64,000 bases of DNA, taken from positions 45,170,209 to 45,234,208 of the forward strand of contig CM039509.1 of assembly GCA_022432975.1 (NCBI GenBank), written 5' to 3'. The notes under the pieces are model-generated. The model searched no databases. It saw nothing but the letters and a program-made list of their open reading frames with translations, and was not told the origin of the DNA. This document shows, piece after piece, positions 12,195-23,555 of this stretch (position 1 is the first letter of the stretch; each line of letters opens with the position of its first letter). Position numbers and translations under genes: made by a program. The DNA comes from Begonia masoniana (taxonomy: Eukaryota > Streptophyta > Magnoliopsida > Cucurbitales > Begoniaceae).

Positions 12195-12350
12195 GAAAAG
12201 AGACTATGACATGTATAGCTCGCGGATTCTCCCCCTGGTGGAGGCCGAGTTGATGATATGTATGGCTCGCGAATTCTCCCACTGGTGGAGGCTGAGTTGA
12301 TGATGTGTATGGCTCGCGAATTCTCCCACTGGTGGAGGCCGAGTTAGTCG
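12195..12350. repeat. Three tandem copies of a ~58-bp unit
   Basis: The unit contains ATGTATGGCTCGCGAATTCT, then CCCACTGGTGGAGGCCGAGT. Three copies follow head to tail with minor changes inside the LTR at 11218-13763. Confidence 0.8.
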
Positions 12351-13069
12351 TTACTATGATTGCCGCGATAGGCAAATGACTATGTACCCCTGTCTTTCTC
12401 CCTCGTCTCCTGCCTTAATACATGCTATGTAAATAATGAAAATGAGCATGAATGAAGAAAGATTTACGGACTTATGTTTATTAATTTGTACACTCATGTA
12501 TGTCTGCCAGCATGCATTCCTTACTAAGCATTAGGCTTATAGTTAAACCTTATGGTGTAGGTGAAGAAGGTTCAGGTGAGGATGCTATGTTCAAAGAGAA
12601 TGTTTAAAGCTGGTTGCTGGAGGATGCTCAGAATGACAGTGCAGGACTGGAGGGGCGATTTATGACCCTTGGTTATGCTCATAGTATGTCGGTGGTTTAT
12701 ATGATAAAGAAGGTCTAAGTGGATTAAGATTTCTTATAACAATGGAGTCTGAATTAGCTGATTTAAAATTCGGAATCTGTTAGGGATTTTAAGGACTAAT
12801 GAATGGTCTGTTTTACTTAAGTCTTCCGTTATCTATACTCTGAATGAATTGTAGTTTATCAGTAAGGTTTATGGTCAAGTTGAGCTATATAAATGTTGGA
12901 ATGAGTTCTGTCGTAGAAGTTTCTATCGATGGAAACTAAGTTAGCGTTTTCTACCGGTAGATGTGGTTTAGCTATCGGTAGAAGTCGAGATAAATTTTTC
13001 CTTTCGGAAGATGAAATCTGTGGTGTTAATGAGGCACATGAGAGGCTCGTGTCGAGCGGGCAGAAATAA

Positions 13070-13340
13070 AGTGTCATGTCATCGGCAGAAGTAGAGTATT
13101 TTGTCACCGGCAGTTGTAGGTATTTATGTCATCGGCAGATGTAGAGTATTACGTCATCGGCAGAAGTAGAGTGTTATGTCATCGGCAGAAGTAGAGTATT
13201 ACGTCATCGGCAGAAGTAGAGTATTACGTCATCGGCAGAAGTAGAGTGTTATGCCATCGGCAGAAGTAGAGTATTTTGTCATCGACAGATGTAGGTATTT
13301 ATGTCATCGGCAGATGTAGTGCATTTTTCCACCGGAAGAT
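13070..13340. repeat. GTCATCGGCAGAAGTAGAGTAT minisatellite
   Basis: About ten units of 25-27 bp with the core CATCGGCAGA(A/T)G. This is the reverse complement of the CATCTGCCGATG core seen at 4885-5130 and 8430-8960. Looser copies extend to about 13640. It lies in the LTR at 11218-13763. Confidence 0.8.
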
Positions 13341-13785
13341 GTAAGAGATATTTTGTCGTTAAAGCTACCGAAGATGTCTTCTTGATCGTTGTTCATTAAT
13401 GGACACGTGATCTGCACATGTTCACCAGTAGATGTATTAGGAAGTTTGTCGTTAGTGCCCGGATGTGGTGTTTTCTATCGGTAGATGAAGCCTGTTTTTC
13501 ATCGGCAGATGTTGTGTCTGTGACTATCGGCAGATGCCGCTTAAAAGAGGTGTAGAAAAGAAGTGTTGCGTGGCTGGCACGTGACCATCGGTCGATGTGA
13601 GCCTAGGACTCCATCGGCAGATGCATTAAGATGTGTTTCCAAATAAAAATAATAATATAAATGTAAACGCACCGTTAATGAATAAGATGCATGAAGCATG
13701 AACCGAATGATTAGGAGATTAAGAATGGTGATCACGTGACGGCTCCTGGCCGGGGTCGTTACAGTTGAGCTTGATGATGTCATCG

Positions 13786-14273
13786 AATCTAATACCAAAT
13801 TGAACAGAAAATTGATCTAGAGGCCGCTATGATGCAATTTATTGCCGAAACCCGTACAGTGATGCAGAATCAATTCGCTCAAATTCGAAGTGTTGAGAAT
13901 CAACTTGGCCAATTTGCTAGTATCATTAATGGAAGAACTCAAGGTACACTACTTAACAATACTGAAGTAAATTCGAAAGAGCATTGTAATGCAATTACCA
14001 CTCGAATGGAACAAGGATTGAACCGGTCGAATCTAATACCAAATTGAACAGAAAATTGATCTAGAGGCCGCTATGATGCAATTTATTGCCGAAACCCGTA
14101 CAGTGATGCAGAATCAATTCGCTCAAATTCGAAGTGTTGAGAATCAACTTGGCCAATTTGCTAGTATCATTAATGGAAGAACTCAAGGTACACTACTTAA
14201 CAATACTGAAGTAAATTCGAAAGAGCATTGTAATGCAATTACCACTCGAAATGGAACAAGGATTGAACCGGTG
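13786..14273. repeat. Tandem duplication of 244 bp across a copia/Athila junction
   Basis: Positions 13786-14029 and 14030-14273 are nearly identical, differing by one base insertion (CTCGAATGG versus CTCGAAATGG). Each copy carries the end of copia copy 1 (TCTAATACCAAATTGAACAG) fused to the start of Athila-like gag. The duplication therefore happened after that fusion. Confidence 0.9.
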
Positions 14274-14946
14274 CAAAAAGAGCCAAGTGTACCTAAATTG
14301 GATAATGGAGGTTCAAGTGAAAATGAAGCTCAAAGGTCTCTACAATGTCATCTTTCGCCAATGCAAGCAATTCCACCTTAAGTGCCGTTTCCAGTCTCAT
14401 AAATGTAAGATCGAAGAAGGCAGTATGATCGCTTTGACGGAGGAATGCAGCGCTATTATTCAATGGAAGCTTCTACAAAAGCAGAAGGATCCAGGAAGTT
14501 TCACTATCCGATGTGAAATTGAGAAGTCAATTTTTGAGCGGGCATTATATGATTTGGGTACTAGTATGAAATTAATGTAGTTATCCCTATTTCATAAGCT
14601 TGGTCTTGGTGAAGCAAACCCCACAAGTGTATTTCTACAGATGGCTGATCGCTCTATAAAGCATCCGTATGAGGTGATTGAAGATGTCCTTGTCAAAGTC
14701 GACAAGTTTATTTTCCCCGCCGATTTCTTGATTTTTGATATGGACGAAGATCATGGCATCTCGATAATATTAGGTTTACCATTCTTAGCAACAGGAGGAG
14801 CTATAATTGATCTTAGAAAGGGGGAGCTCAAATTGCAGGTACAAGATGAAGAGATGACATTCAAGGTGTATAAATCCATGAATTACCCAACAGCTAGCGA
14901 TGAGCCAATTGAGGATAATTTTGCAGATAAAGAGCTTCTGACATAA
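14073..14946 (+). pseudogene. Athila-type gag end and aspartic protease, broken
   Basis: The first section (14073-14381) encodes AETRTVMQNQFAQIRSVENQ and LGQFASIINGRTQG, typical of the coiled region of Athila-type gag. A shifted frame (14233-14580) reaches the protease active site as ALYDLGTSMKLM and stops at TAG. A third segment (14641-14946) continues ADRSIKHPYEVIEDVLVKVD and ILGLPFLATGGAIIDLRKG, the conserved Athila protease core. One frameshift and one stop separate the parts. An extra copy of the first part, 13829-14029, comes from the 244-bp duplication. Confidence 0.8.
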
Positions 14947-16819
14947 GTTAGTAAACGGAAAAAGAGCGAAACCGTATTTTAAGGAGATTTTTGAGAGGGA
15001 TACAATCATTACTCACCCTACACCTGACTAGCAAGGATCGTCAAATGTCAAGCTGATGACATTAAAACAAGCGCTCGGTGGGAGGCAACCCATCTAAGTA
15101 TTATTTTTAGTTCGTTATTTCAATTTTTGTTTGCATTAGTTTTGTTTATGTTTATTTTATTTTATTTTTATTATTATTATTTTTAGAACACAAAAAAAAA
15201 AACAGAGAGAGAGAAAGAGAAAGCTTCCTGATAGATGGCTGCTTCGACCGAAGCTCCACAACGCTGACGACTAACCCGAGACGTTATGAGGTACGTACTA
15301 AAAAAAAAAAAAAACAGAGAGAGAGAAAGAGAAAGCTTCCTGATAGATGGCTGCTTCGACCGAAGCTCCACAACGCTGACGACTAACCCGAGACGTTATG
15401 AGGTACGTTACTTTTACCTTACTTTTATTTTCTACATTAAGAACAATGTTTGTTTTAAGTTTGAGGGTGATTTTAGCGTACTTTAATACTTTGCTATATT
15501 TTGGTTCTGCAATCTGAAGTCTTAGTTTAGGTGTCAATGATTTAAATTTTGAACAAATTTATGTTTTAGCTCCTAAATAAACTCTAAGTAGAAGATGACT
15601 TGTAGTAGTTAGCATTGACTTTAGCTTATGAAGTTAAACTTAATACCTTGAGCACATTTCATTCTTGTGTAACTTGATCTGTTGGTGTTATACTCATGTA
15701 GTCTGCATATATCGAAACCCAAACACAGTGAGGGAATGAAGCTCCAGTCAAATATAACGTTAATGAGTGTTTGCTGAGGAAAATCCTTCTTGGTTTTGCC
15801 TAACATCCATGAATGCGAATTGAAATTTTACCAAAATAAGAGAATGACTTAGGCTATCATTGAACCGTTTGAGGTTTCTTAGCTTACCATTTTGTGTCAT
15901 CTAATGACATCCATATTCACCCTTTTGAACCTATTATTTATCATTCAATTGTGCCTATTTTACCCTAGCCACATATATTTTTCTACCTTTTCTAAATAGC
16001 ATATTGATATAGTGGAAGGAGAGTAGGAGAATGTAGTGGTGAGAATCAATGAAAACTCTTTTGTCATCTGTTAATTTATTTTTGCGTACTTTGTTATTAT
16101 TAGTCTGAGTTGTTAAAAAAAAGAGACAAGTTCGAAAGTTTAGTTTTATTTTTAGCCTTTTTTGGATTTATTTTACTTTGTAATTATGACAAATGAGTTT
16201 ATATGAATGATATTGAATGAAATAAGTTTGGGGGTGAGAGATCAAATGAAAGCTTGAGCGAGTTCAATGAGTGAGTGAGTGCTGAGAAGAAATAGTGAGT
16301 GGGTGACATAAGAAAGGATGAGTTGTGCTCTGATTACTCGTTTGTATCCATTAAATTCCTACCATTTAACTCAACCTTACATTACAAGCTTTTAAAGACC
16401 TATCGACTTTTATTTTGTTTAATTGATAATTGCTATTAGTTGGATGGTGGACAAAGCCGATGAACGATTACAGTGAATGGAGTGATCCCAAGTAAGCTGT
16501 GAGTGTATTCTCTTCCCGTAGCTACATTAGTTAACTCAACAGTTAAAGAAAAATAAGAATGAACACACACACACACACGAGGATTTCTAAGTAAGCGAAT
16601 GTCAATGCGCTAGTATGAGTTATTCTTTTGAAAAGTGTTAGTCTTGGTAGCTTTAGTATGAATTGTTCAAGCTGAGACAAATTACCAAAAACTTTGACGA
16701 TAATTGTTTTACCATTATATTGTATTGTGCATATTATATGGGATTGAATTATATATTTGTTGAGATTTTTGATTAGCTTTGTTCGCTTGAGGACAAGCTT
16801 TCATACAAGTTTGGGGGTA
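14947..16819 (+). other. Internal non-coding region of the Athila-like element
   Basis: I see no coding sequence. The segment GGTGGGAGGCAACCCA (about 15078) also occurs, inverted, at 50655. The section 15410-16820 corresponds to 47340-48800 (inverted) and 52157-52900, including TTTTAAGTTTG(A/G)GGGT. Between them lies a 112-bp tandem duplication (about 15191-15302 and 15303-15407) with GAGAAAGCTTCCTGATAGAT and CGACTAACCCGAGACG. Confidence 0.7.
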
Positions 16820-16984
16820 TAATAAGTGTGTATTTTACATACTTTATTATACTCTTTAATATTTGAATTGATGAGTTTTACTCAAGTATATGAAATATTC
16901 TGATATATTTGGTGCAAGTGTGTAGAAAAATTGGAGAATTACAAGTTTAGGTGAAGTCAATCTGGACGAAAAGCAGAAGACATA

Positions 16985-17305
16985 GTCGATCGATCGGCTA
17001 CACCTCAAGCGATCGATCAGCCAATGAAGAGAAGAATCATTCGGGCAGAAAGTGTGTCGATCGATCGGCCACTTACAGGCGATCGATCGGCTGAAGCAAT
17101 ATTTTACGCAAAGCAGAAGACATAGCCGATTGATCGGCTACACCTCAAGCGATCGATCGGCCAAATGAACAATTTTAGGAGAAAACAGAGAAGTTTCCGA
17201 TTGATCGGCTATTTTGCCTATCGATCAGGTGAAGCGTTGATTTACGAAAGCAGGAAGTATGCCGATCGATCGGGTACACCTCAAGCGATCGATCGACTAC
17301 TTTAA
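16985..17305. repeat. Dispersed GATCGATC palindromes in the LTR
   Basis: At least eight copies of GCCGATCGATCGGC-like or GCGATCGATCGG-like palindromes, spaced 20-40 bases, often separated by CTACACCTCAA. The related LTR at 46860-47130 has the same kind of cluster. Each is a perfect or near-perfect inverted repeat and rich in CpG-containing and GATC sites. Confidence 0.75.
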
Positions 17306-18008
17306 TTACTAGAACCTGTTTTAATCTGGACCGTTGAAAGCTGATTGAGCGGAGGAGAGAATAAACAAAGAGTTTACAAGTTAATCTAAAGGGAGGATCA
17401 GAGGGACATTCAGACGAGGAGAGGCAAACTATCAAGGAGAGGAGCCCTAGTGAGACAGAGACTGAAACGGAGCGAGAGCTTCGAGAACTGAATTTCAGCT
17501 TAATTTTTCTTTCTCTTCTTCTTCTAAACTATGAACATCTTTATTATTCTCGTTGTTTCTCTTTATTCTATCATGAACTAATTTATTTTTCTAGGGCTAC
17601 AATGTAGCCTGATTATGAATACTTAGTATTTTCTTTAATTTAAGTTGTTGATTTTCTGTTTCAATATTGTGTTGAGTAATTTGTTCTATTCTTAAAGCTT
17701 GCAATTGCCTGATCAACAATAGTATGTTCGTAGGATTATTTTGAGACCGAGAGGTAATAAATAATCGTGCACTGAATAATTTACCATGAAAATGATGTTA
17801 AACTAGAGATAGCTAATGCGTTTATGTAGTTTTTTAATTTCTCATTCTTAATATATTCAATTAATTTTCAGGATTAGAGACCGAGAGGTAATAATTCGTT
17901 AGTTGAATAAGTTTATCATTGCTCGAGAGAGATTGATAAATAATTTTGTGAAATTGCCATCAACACATAGAAATAGAAATTAATGATTTGAATTAGGAAT
18001 ACTAAATA

Positions 18009-21000
18009 TGTAACGCCCTGTTCTTTTTCGGGTTTTGAATTTTCCGCATATAAATGGCATTTTCGTAAATATACCAAATCAAGCCCGTTTTGCAAAGGAG
18101 AAGTCTTATTGGAACCTTATAAATAAATTGGAGTGTCTGGAGAAATGAGGAAATGTTTGAAGATGTAACGTCAAATTTATGAGATTTTGGTATTTCTCGT
18201 AATATAGGGGTATTTCAGTAGATATAGCAAACGAAGCCCGTTTTATAAACGGAAAGTTTTAATAGAACCCTTATTACTAATATGAATTTTAGGAGAAATA
18301 TGGAAATTTTAGAAATCCAAATCAAAGGTATACGGTCAAGTTTCCGTTTTTAACCCTTTTGTGGTTTAATTCGTAGAAATAGCAAAATAAATCCGTTTGA
18401 CAAACGGAAAGTTTTATTAGAGCCCTAGGAATAAGTTGGAGTTATTGGTGAAATAAGGAAATTCTAGAGAAACCGAATCGATAGTCGAATAACAGGATAA
18501 ACGAAAAATTCAATGGAAGGGCAAACTTGTCTTTTTACAATTTAATTAATTAAAAAGGGGCAAAGCCCCTTCTTCTTCCTCATTTGGCAAATTCCAGAGA
18601 GGAATTTGTTTCCCCTCTCTTGGCGACCAAGCTTCCAACGGCGGCTCTCCTCCGTTTCTCAGCCAATTTCTCTCTGATCATCAAACGTTCTTAACGTTTT
18701 CTCTTTCCCTCACGATTCTAGGTAAGTCTCTAGCGTTTTCCGGCTTTAGTTCTCGACTTTTAGAGATTTAAACGTTTAGGGTTTCGTAGGGATTTCGTAA
18801 AAATAGCCGGGTTTTGTTAGAATAGGTTATTTATCATTTTATTGATGATTATTGAGCATTATTGGATGGATTGGTTGAATATTGGTTGATGATTTAAATG
18901 TGCAAAAACTAGAAAATGTAGGGCAGCTTCGGTTTTTGATTTTCTGCCATTCTTCGAGTTTGGCTTTTGATAAATGAGTTTCACCGTTTGAAAGTAGACA
19001 TTCTAAGAAGCTCGTAGCCGCTTGAATCATCAAATTTGGACATATATTCAATTTATTACAAATTTTTGAAGTTGGACAAAAAGTTACGATTTAAAAACTG
19101 GGCAGTTTCGGTTTTCTTGAAAACTGACCTATCTCTTGGTTCTAATTGGTTAAATGGCTTGTATCATTGGATAAGGGACTCTTAGAGGAGTCCATAGCAA
19201 TTTGAACCATTCGATTTCATTAAGAATTGATTTAGTTATGAATTTTTGAAGTTGTTGTGTAAAAACTAGAGAGTTACCGCGGTCAGTTCGGTTTTTGGTC
19301 TTTTTGTCTCGATTTTGTTTTGTTTTGGATAAATGCTTGATTCCATCTTAAAATAGACATAATGAGGTTTTCAAAACATGTTGAATCATTGAAAATGGAT
19401 AAGAGTTGAGGGAGTTATTGAGGTTTAAAGTTAAGCCAATTTTAAAGGAAAAATCCGAGAATATTGAAAGAAAATTGTTGAGTTTTGTTAGTTGAATGTA
19501 CTTCGAGCTGTTTAAGTAGTTGAATTAAATTATTAGTGCGAATGTTACTAAAAACTAATTGGCTTGGAATATTAGGTTGAGGTATAAGGTTTTATTCAAA
19601 TACCTTGGTTATATTTTTGGTTTCAAGTTGGAGGTTTACTATGCTGAATTGGTTTGTTTTGAGTTTAATTGCCTTGTTGCTAGTTAGACGAAGAAAGTTG
19701 TGCAATTCAGAGATTTTGAATTGATGCTTGAGGTTTATATTGTGAACTTGTATTTATTAATATTAGGTGGTTAAATTGACGAGATTAAAGCATTTTGGAC
19801 TCTGAGGGTGTGCAACGGACGCGAGGTAAGTTCTCGTGATCTTCTCTGGCCGATTGGCCTACACCGTACGTCAATGTCGTCTCGAGGAATTTTGGTGATG
19901 TTTTGTTTAAATGCTTTGTTTGAGTAGTTAGGATAGGTTGCTTTTATAAGTTATGATTTATCGTCTTGATGGTACACATGTGGTTGTTTATTTATAATAT
20001 GAATTGCTCATGCATCACGGTTTTAAATTATGCATAGAAAATGAATTTCCGCACTATGTTAACATGTAAAGTGATGTGGCCTGAAAGGGGGCTATCGATT
20101 TATTGTGAAGGCCAAAAGGGGTCTGTCACAATACCACATCGTGATGTGGCCTGAAAAGGGGCAATTGATCTATTGTGAAGGCCGAGAAAGGGGTCTGTCA
20201 CAATACCACATCGCCCAAATCGAAATGCACTTTGTTTTCATGTAATGTGATGTGGCCCGAAAGGGGGCTATTGATCTATTGTGAAGACCAAAAGGGGTCT
20301 GTCACAATACCACATGGTGATGTGGCCTGAAAGGGGGCTATTGATCTATCGTGAAGGCCGAGAAAGGGGTCTGTCACAATACCACATCACCCAAAATGAT
20401 TTCTGAAACTCATTCGCACAGCATGCATCTGTATTTACGAGACTTGCTGAGATTTTTATCTCATAGGTGTCTGTATGGTGTAGGTGATCCCGATACAGGT
20501 GACTACGAGATCCCTCCACCCGAGGAATGATCAGTAGAAGAAGGATGGCCCGTGGGAGTGCGCTGGCAGTCGGAGCGTGATTTTGACCCGTGGGGACGTA
20601 CATAGGTATTTGGATTATTTTGGATAGAAATTGTTAGAACATTATAGGATGTTGGGATCTGGATAGGTAATAGAAAGTATTTCTGGAAATTGAATGTGTT
20701 TTGTAAGGTTTTACTAATTTCAAAAACAGGAGGATATGTTAAACTTTTAAACGGATCCATGCGGTTTATTTTGAGAAATTGGTAACGTTTTAAAGGTAAT
20801 TTGAGTTGAATTAGAGGTAATTGGTAAAGTGGGAAGTAGAACGTTTTTAACGTTATGAAAATGCACGAAGGAATGATAAAGATATGAGGTAAAAAGGGTA
20901 TTGTGAAGAGCGTGTAATTTTGTTGTGTGTTGATTGTTGAGGGTGAAGTGCAGGCGTTGAGGAAACGAAGGACGGAGGAAAGGAAGTGATGGCTGATGGG

Positions 21001-21419
21001 CGCTCTCTGGAAAATTTCCAGAGAGTGTGGCGATTGCTCGCCACAGAAGGGCGAGCCATCGCCGCCTCATGCCTGGCGATCGCCATTGGCGATCGCTAGG
21101 CGATTGATTTATCGCCTATTGGCGATTGCTCGCCATGAGCAATCGCCACCTGTTCTGCCAAAAACGGCAGAACATACTTATATATATAAAAAAAAGAGAT
21201 TTTTATTTTATTGTTTTCTTTTAATAATTAAAAGTTTAGTTAATGTTTTTAAGTTTATTTTAGATAGTTTTCAAAGAAAATTTCCAACGCCGTTAACGAT
21301 TTCAATTTCGATTTCAAAGGTTATATTTCCGCACAAAAGTCAGATTTACAGTTTATACGCATTAAATGAAAATGAAAAATTTGTACGGGAAAACTAGGGT
21401 ACGGGTAAGGGTCGCTACA
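18009..21419 (+). mobile_element. Solo LTR, Tekay-like, with AAATA target duplication
   Basis: It begins TGTAACGCCCTGTTC, ends GGGTCGCTACA, and is flanked by AAATA (18004-18008 and 21420-21424). The uninterrupted site can be seen inverted near 46155. The segment 20470-20610 (GTGTAGGTGATCC, GACCCGTGGGGACGTAC) matches, reversed, the Tekay LTR at about 26490-26600, giving plus orientation. Length 3411 bp with no internal coding domain or primer site, so it is a solo LTR. Confidence 0.88.
20065..20400. repeat. Tandem repeat with GTGATGTGGCCTGAAAGGGG
   Basis: Four units of roughly 70-80 bp, each running from GTGATGTGGCC(T/C)GAAA through TCTATTGTGAAGGCC and GGGGTCTGTCACAATACCAC. Pairs of units are separated by a short CGCCCAAATCG spacer, so a higher order of two is visible. 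It lies in the solo LTR. Confidence 0.85.
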
Positions 21420-22853
21420 AAATAGGATTGATTTAGGTGAAATCATAAACCCTAGAGCTTTCTCATTATATTCTAAAACTTGTTTAATTTTCTGTTATTT
21501 AATTAATTGCTCTTATTTTATTTTGAAGTTAAAATCACTAAAATATCGTTATTCAAATTAGATTGAAATTAACTTTGTTTGATTACCAATTAAAAAGTCC
21601 TCGTGGGTTCGATACTCTACTTGTCACTTTATTGAAGAATTGAAGAATTGAAGAATTGAAGAATTGAAGAATTGAAGAATTGAAGAATTGAAGAATTGAA
21701 GAATTGAAGAATTGAAGAATTGAAGAATTGAAGAATTGAAGAATTGAAGAATTGAAGAATTGAAGAATTGAAGAATTGAAGAATTGAAGAATTGAAGAAT
21801 TGAAGAATTGAAGAATTGAAGAATTGAAGAATTGAAGAATTGAAGAATTGAAGAATTGAAGAATTGAAGAATTGAAGAATTGAAGAATTGAAGAATTGAA
21901 GAATTGAAGAATTGAAGAATTGAAGAATTGAAGAATTGAAGAATTGAAGAATTGAAGAATTGAAGAATTGAAGAATTGAAGAATTGAAGAATTGAAGAAT
22001 TGAAGAATTGAAGAATTGAAGAATTGAAGAATTGAAGAATTGAAGAATTGAAGAATTGAAGAATTGAAGAATTGAAGAATTGAAGAATTGAAGAATTGAA
22101 GAATTGAAGAATTGAAGAATTGAAGAATTGAAGAATTGAAGAATTGAAGAATTGAAGAATTGAAGAATTGAAGAATTGAAGAATTGAAGAATTGAAGAAT
22201 TGAAGAATTGAAGAATTGAAGAATTGAAGAATTGAAGAATTGAAGAATTGAAGAATTGAAGAATTGAAGAATTGAAGAATTGAAGAATTGAAGAATTGAA
22301 GAATTGAAGAATTGAAGAATTGAAGAATTGAAGAATTGAAGAATTGAAGAATTGAAGAATTGAAGAATTGAAGAATTGAAGAATTGAAGAATTGAAGAAT
22401 TGAAGAATTGAAGAATTGAAGAATTGAAGAATTGAAGAATTGAAGAATTGAAGAATTGAAGAATTGAAGAATTGAAGAATTGAAGAATTGAAGAATTGAA
22501 GAATTGAAGAATTGAAGAATTGAAGAATTGAAGAATTGAAGAATTGAAGAATTGAAGAATTGAAGAATTGAAGAATTGAAGAATTGAAGAATTGAAGAAT
22601 TGAAGAATTGAAGAATTGAAGAATTGAAGAATCGCTACAAAATAGGATTGATTTAGGTGAAATCATAAACCCTAGAGCTTTCTCATTATATTCTAAAACT
22701 TGTTTAATTTTCTGTTATTTAATTAATTGCTCTTATTTTATTTTGAAGTTAAAATCACTAAAATATCGTTATTCAAATTAGATTGAAATTAACTTTGTTT
22801 GATTACCAATTAAAAAGTCCTCGTGGGTTCGATACTCTACTTGTCACTTTATT
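21412..22853. repeat. 222-bp identical direct repeats flanking the 8-bp array
   Basis: Positions 21412-21633 and 22632-22853 are identical as far as I can read. Each starts with the last bases of the solo LTR (TCGCTACA) and ends CACTTTATT. The first runs straight into the 8-bp array. The second continues as normal Athila-like LTR (ACTTGTTGCGACTCGACACTT). The duplication therefore occurred after the solo LTR's parent inserted. Confidence 0.9.
21632..22632. repeat. Perfect (TTGAAGAA)n array, ~125 copies
   Basis: 1001 bases consist of the 8-bp unit TTGAAGAA with no interruption that I can find. Because 8 is not a multiple of 3, three units give a 24-base codon cycle, and the minus strand stays open for over 330 codons as an 8-residue repeat of SILQFFNS. 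That frame is a repeat artefact, not a gene. A short copy of the unit, three to four imperfect repeats, is in the SIRE-like LTR at 22982-23020. Confidence 0.95.
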
Positions 22854-22978
22854 ACTTGTTGCGACTCGACACTTGCGAACTATTTTTCACAACAACTGCA
22901 ATAATTAATAATATTACTCATTTTTTATAATCATCAATTCATATTTTTCACGTAATCATAATCATAAAAAACATAGTT

Positions 22979-23555
22979 ATTGAAGAATTGAAGAATTGAA
23001 GAATTTAAGAATTGAAGAAAGAAGGCAACAAGAAGAACGTGGAATATCTCTCAACAATTCAAAAAGCTTGAACTTCAATTCTTTCCTTTCTCATTCCACT
23101 CACTTGAGATTTTATCGGTTAAGAGTGTGTTGCTTGAGTTTCAAAAATCTTTTTGTACTAAAAACATTGAGAAAGGGTGTACCCCTAAGAGAGAGTGTAA
23201 AGGCAGTTGATTAGCGCCCGTGAAGATCAATCAAATGTGTAAAGGCAGTTGATTGACGCCCGTGAAATTCAATCAAAGATTCTCTTGGAAGAGAAGAAAA
23301 TAGTCTTTAAGGGGAGTCCTTGGAGCGCGGACGTAGGCAAAGTTGGCCGAACCACGTAAACAATTTTGGTGTCATTTCTCTTTTCTATTAACTCTCACTT
23401 GCTATTGATTAAATTTATTTTATCAATTCAACTTGAATTCATTCAGGTTATACAATTAAGAGCAAACAATCAATTTGATAGTAATCACAATTATTAAGAA
23501 TTATAAGAAGCGAAAACTTAATTCACCCCTCCTCTTAGGTAAAAATGATCCTACA
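22979..23555 (+). mobile_element. Truncated SIRE-like LTR (3' part)
   Basis: The segment 23190-23370 with GTAAAGGCAGTTGATTGACG and TTGGCCGAACCACGTAAA, and the end AAATGATCCTACA at 23555, match the SIRE-like solo LTR at 4578-5787. Only about 580 bases are present. The left end is lost where it meets sequence following the Athila-like LTR. A second GGCAGTTGATT copy (23199 and 23238) makes a small duplication. It interrupts copia copy 2 at the start of its reverse transcriptase. Confidence 0.75.

Larger units (their letters stand above)
11218..13763 (+). mobile_element. LTR (probably solo, gypsy-type)
   Basis: The segment begins TGTAACACCCGAC and ends GGGGTCGTTACA, the usual TG...CA LTR termini, and is 2546 bp with no coding region. 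Internally the order (CTACACCG segment, repeat block, GGTGTAGGTGAAG segment, palindromic minisatellite) parallels the plus-oriented LTR at 18009-21419. It sits at the codons for LEAAM in Athila-like gag. A 5-bp target duplication is absent; the flanks are 69-bp direct repeats instead. Confidence 0.75.
11149..13832. repeat. 69-bp direct repeats bracketing an LTR
   Basis: Positions 11149-11217 and 13764-13832 are the same 69 bases (GTTGAGCTTGATGATGTC ... GGCCGCTATGA) with one clear mismatch (TCTGATACC versus TCTAATACC). They abut the LTR at 11218-13763 exactly. A retroviral-type integrase normally leaves about 5 bp, so this is not an ordinary target duplication. Part of the same sequence occurs a third time from 14030. 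Confidence 0.85.
13786..22894 (+). mobile_element. Athila-like gypsy element, truncated and split
   Basis: In plus orientation it shows an Athila-type gag C-terminus and protease (14073-14946), a non-coding internal region with the polypurine tract GTTTGGGGGTA (about 16809-16819), and a 3' LTR starting at 16820. No reverse transcriptase, RNase H or integrase is present, and there is no 5' LTR, so it cannot move on its own. The internal 3' region matches, in reverse, the element in the kinesin intron at 45894-50660. The family also carries a Transposase_32-type ORF there, which is deleted here. Confidence 0.8.
16820..22894 (+). mobile_element. 3' LTR of the Athila-like element, split and expanded
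   Basis: It starts TAATAAGTGTGTATTTTAC (expected TGATAAGTG, as at 47327 on the minus strand) directly after a polypurine tract. It ends TTTTTCACAACA at 22894. The intact relative at 45894-47327 is 1434 bp; this copy is 6 kb because a solo LTR (18009-21419) and an 8-bp repeat array with a 222-bp flank duplication sit inside it. Confidence 0.8.

Noticed and set aside
21632..22666. Minus-strand open frame of 345 codons with an SILQFFNS repeat
   Set aside because: It is a by-product of the 8-bp repeat, which has no stop in that frame. There is no codon bias or domain.
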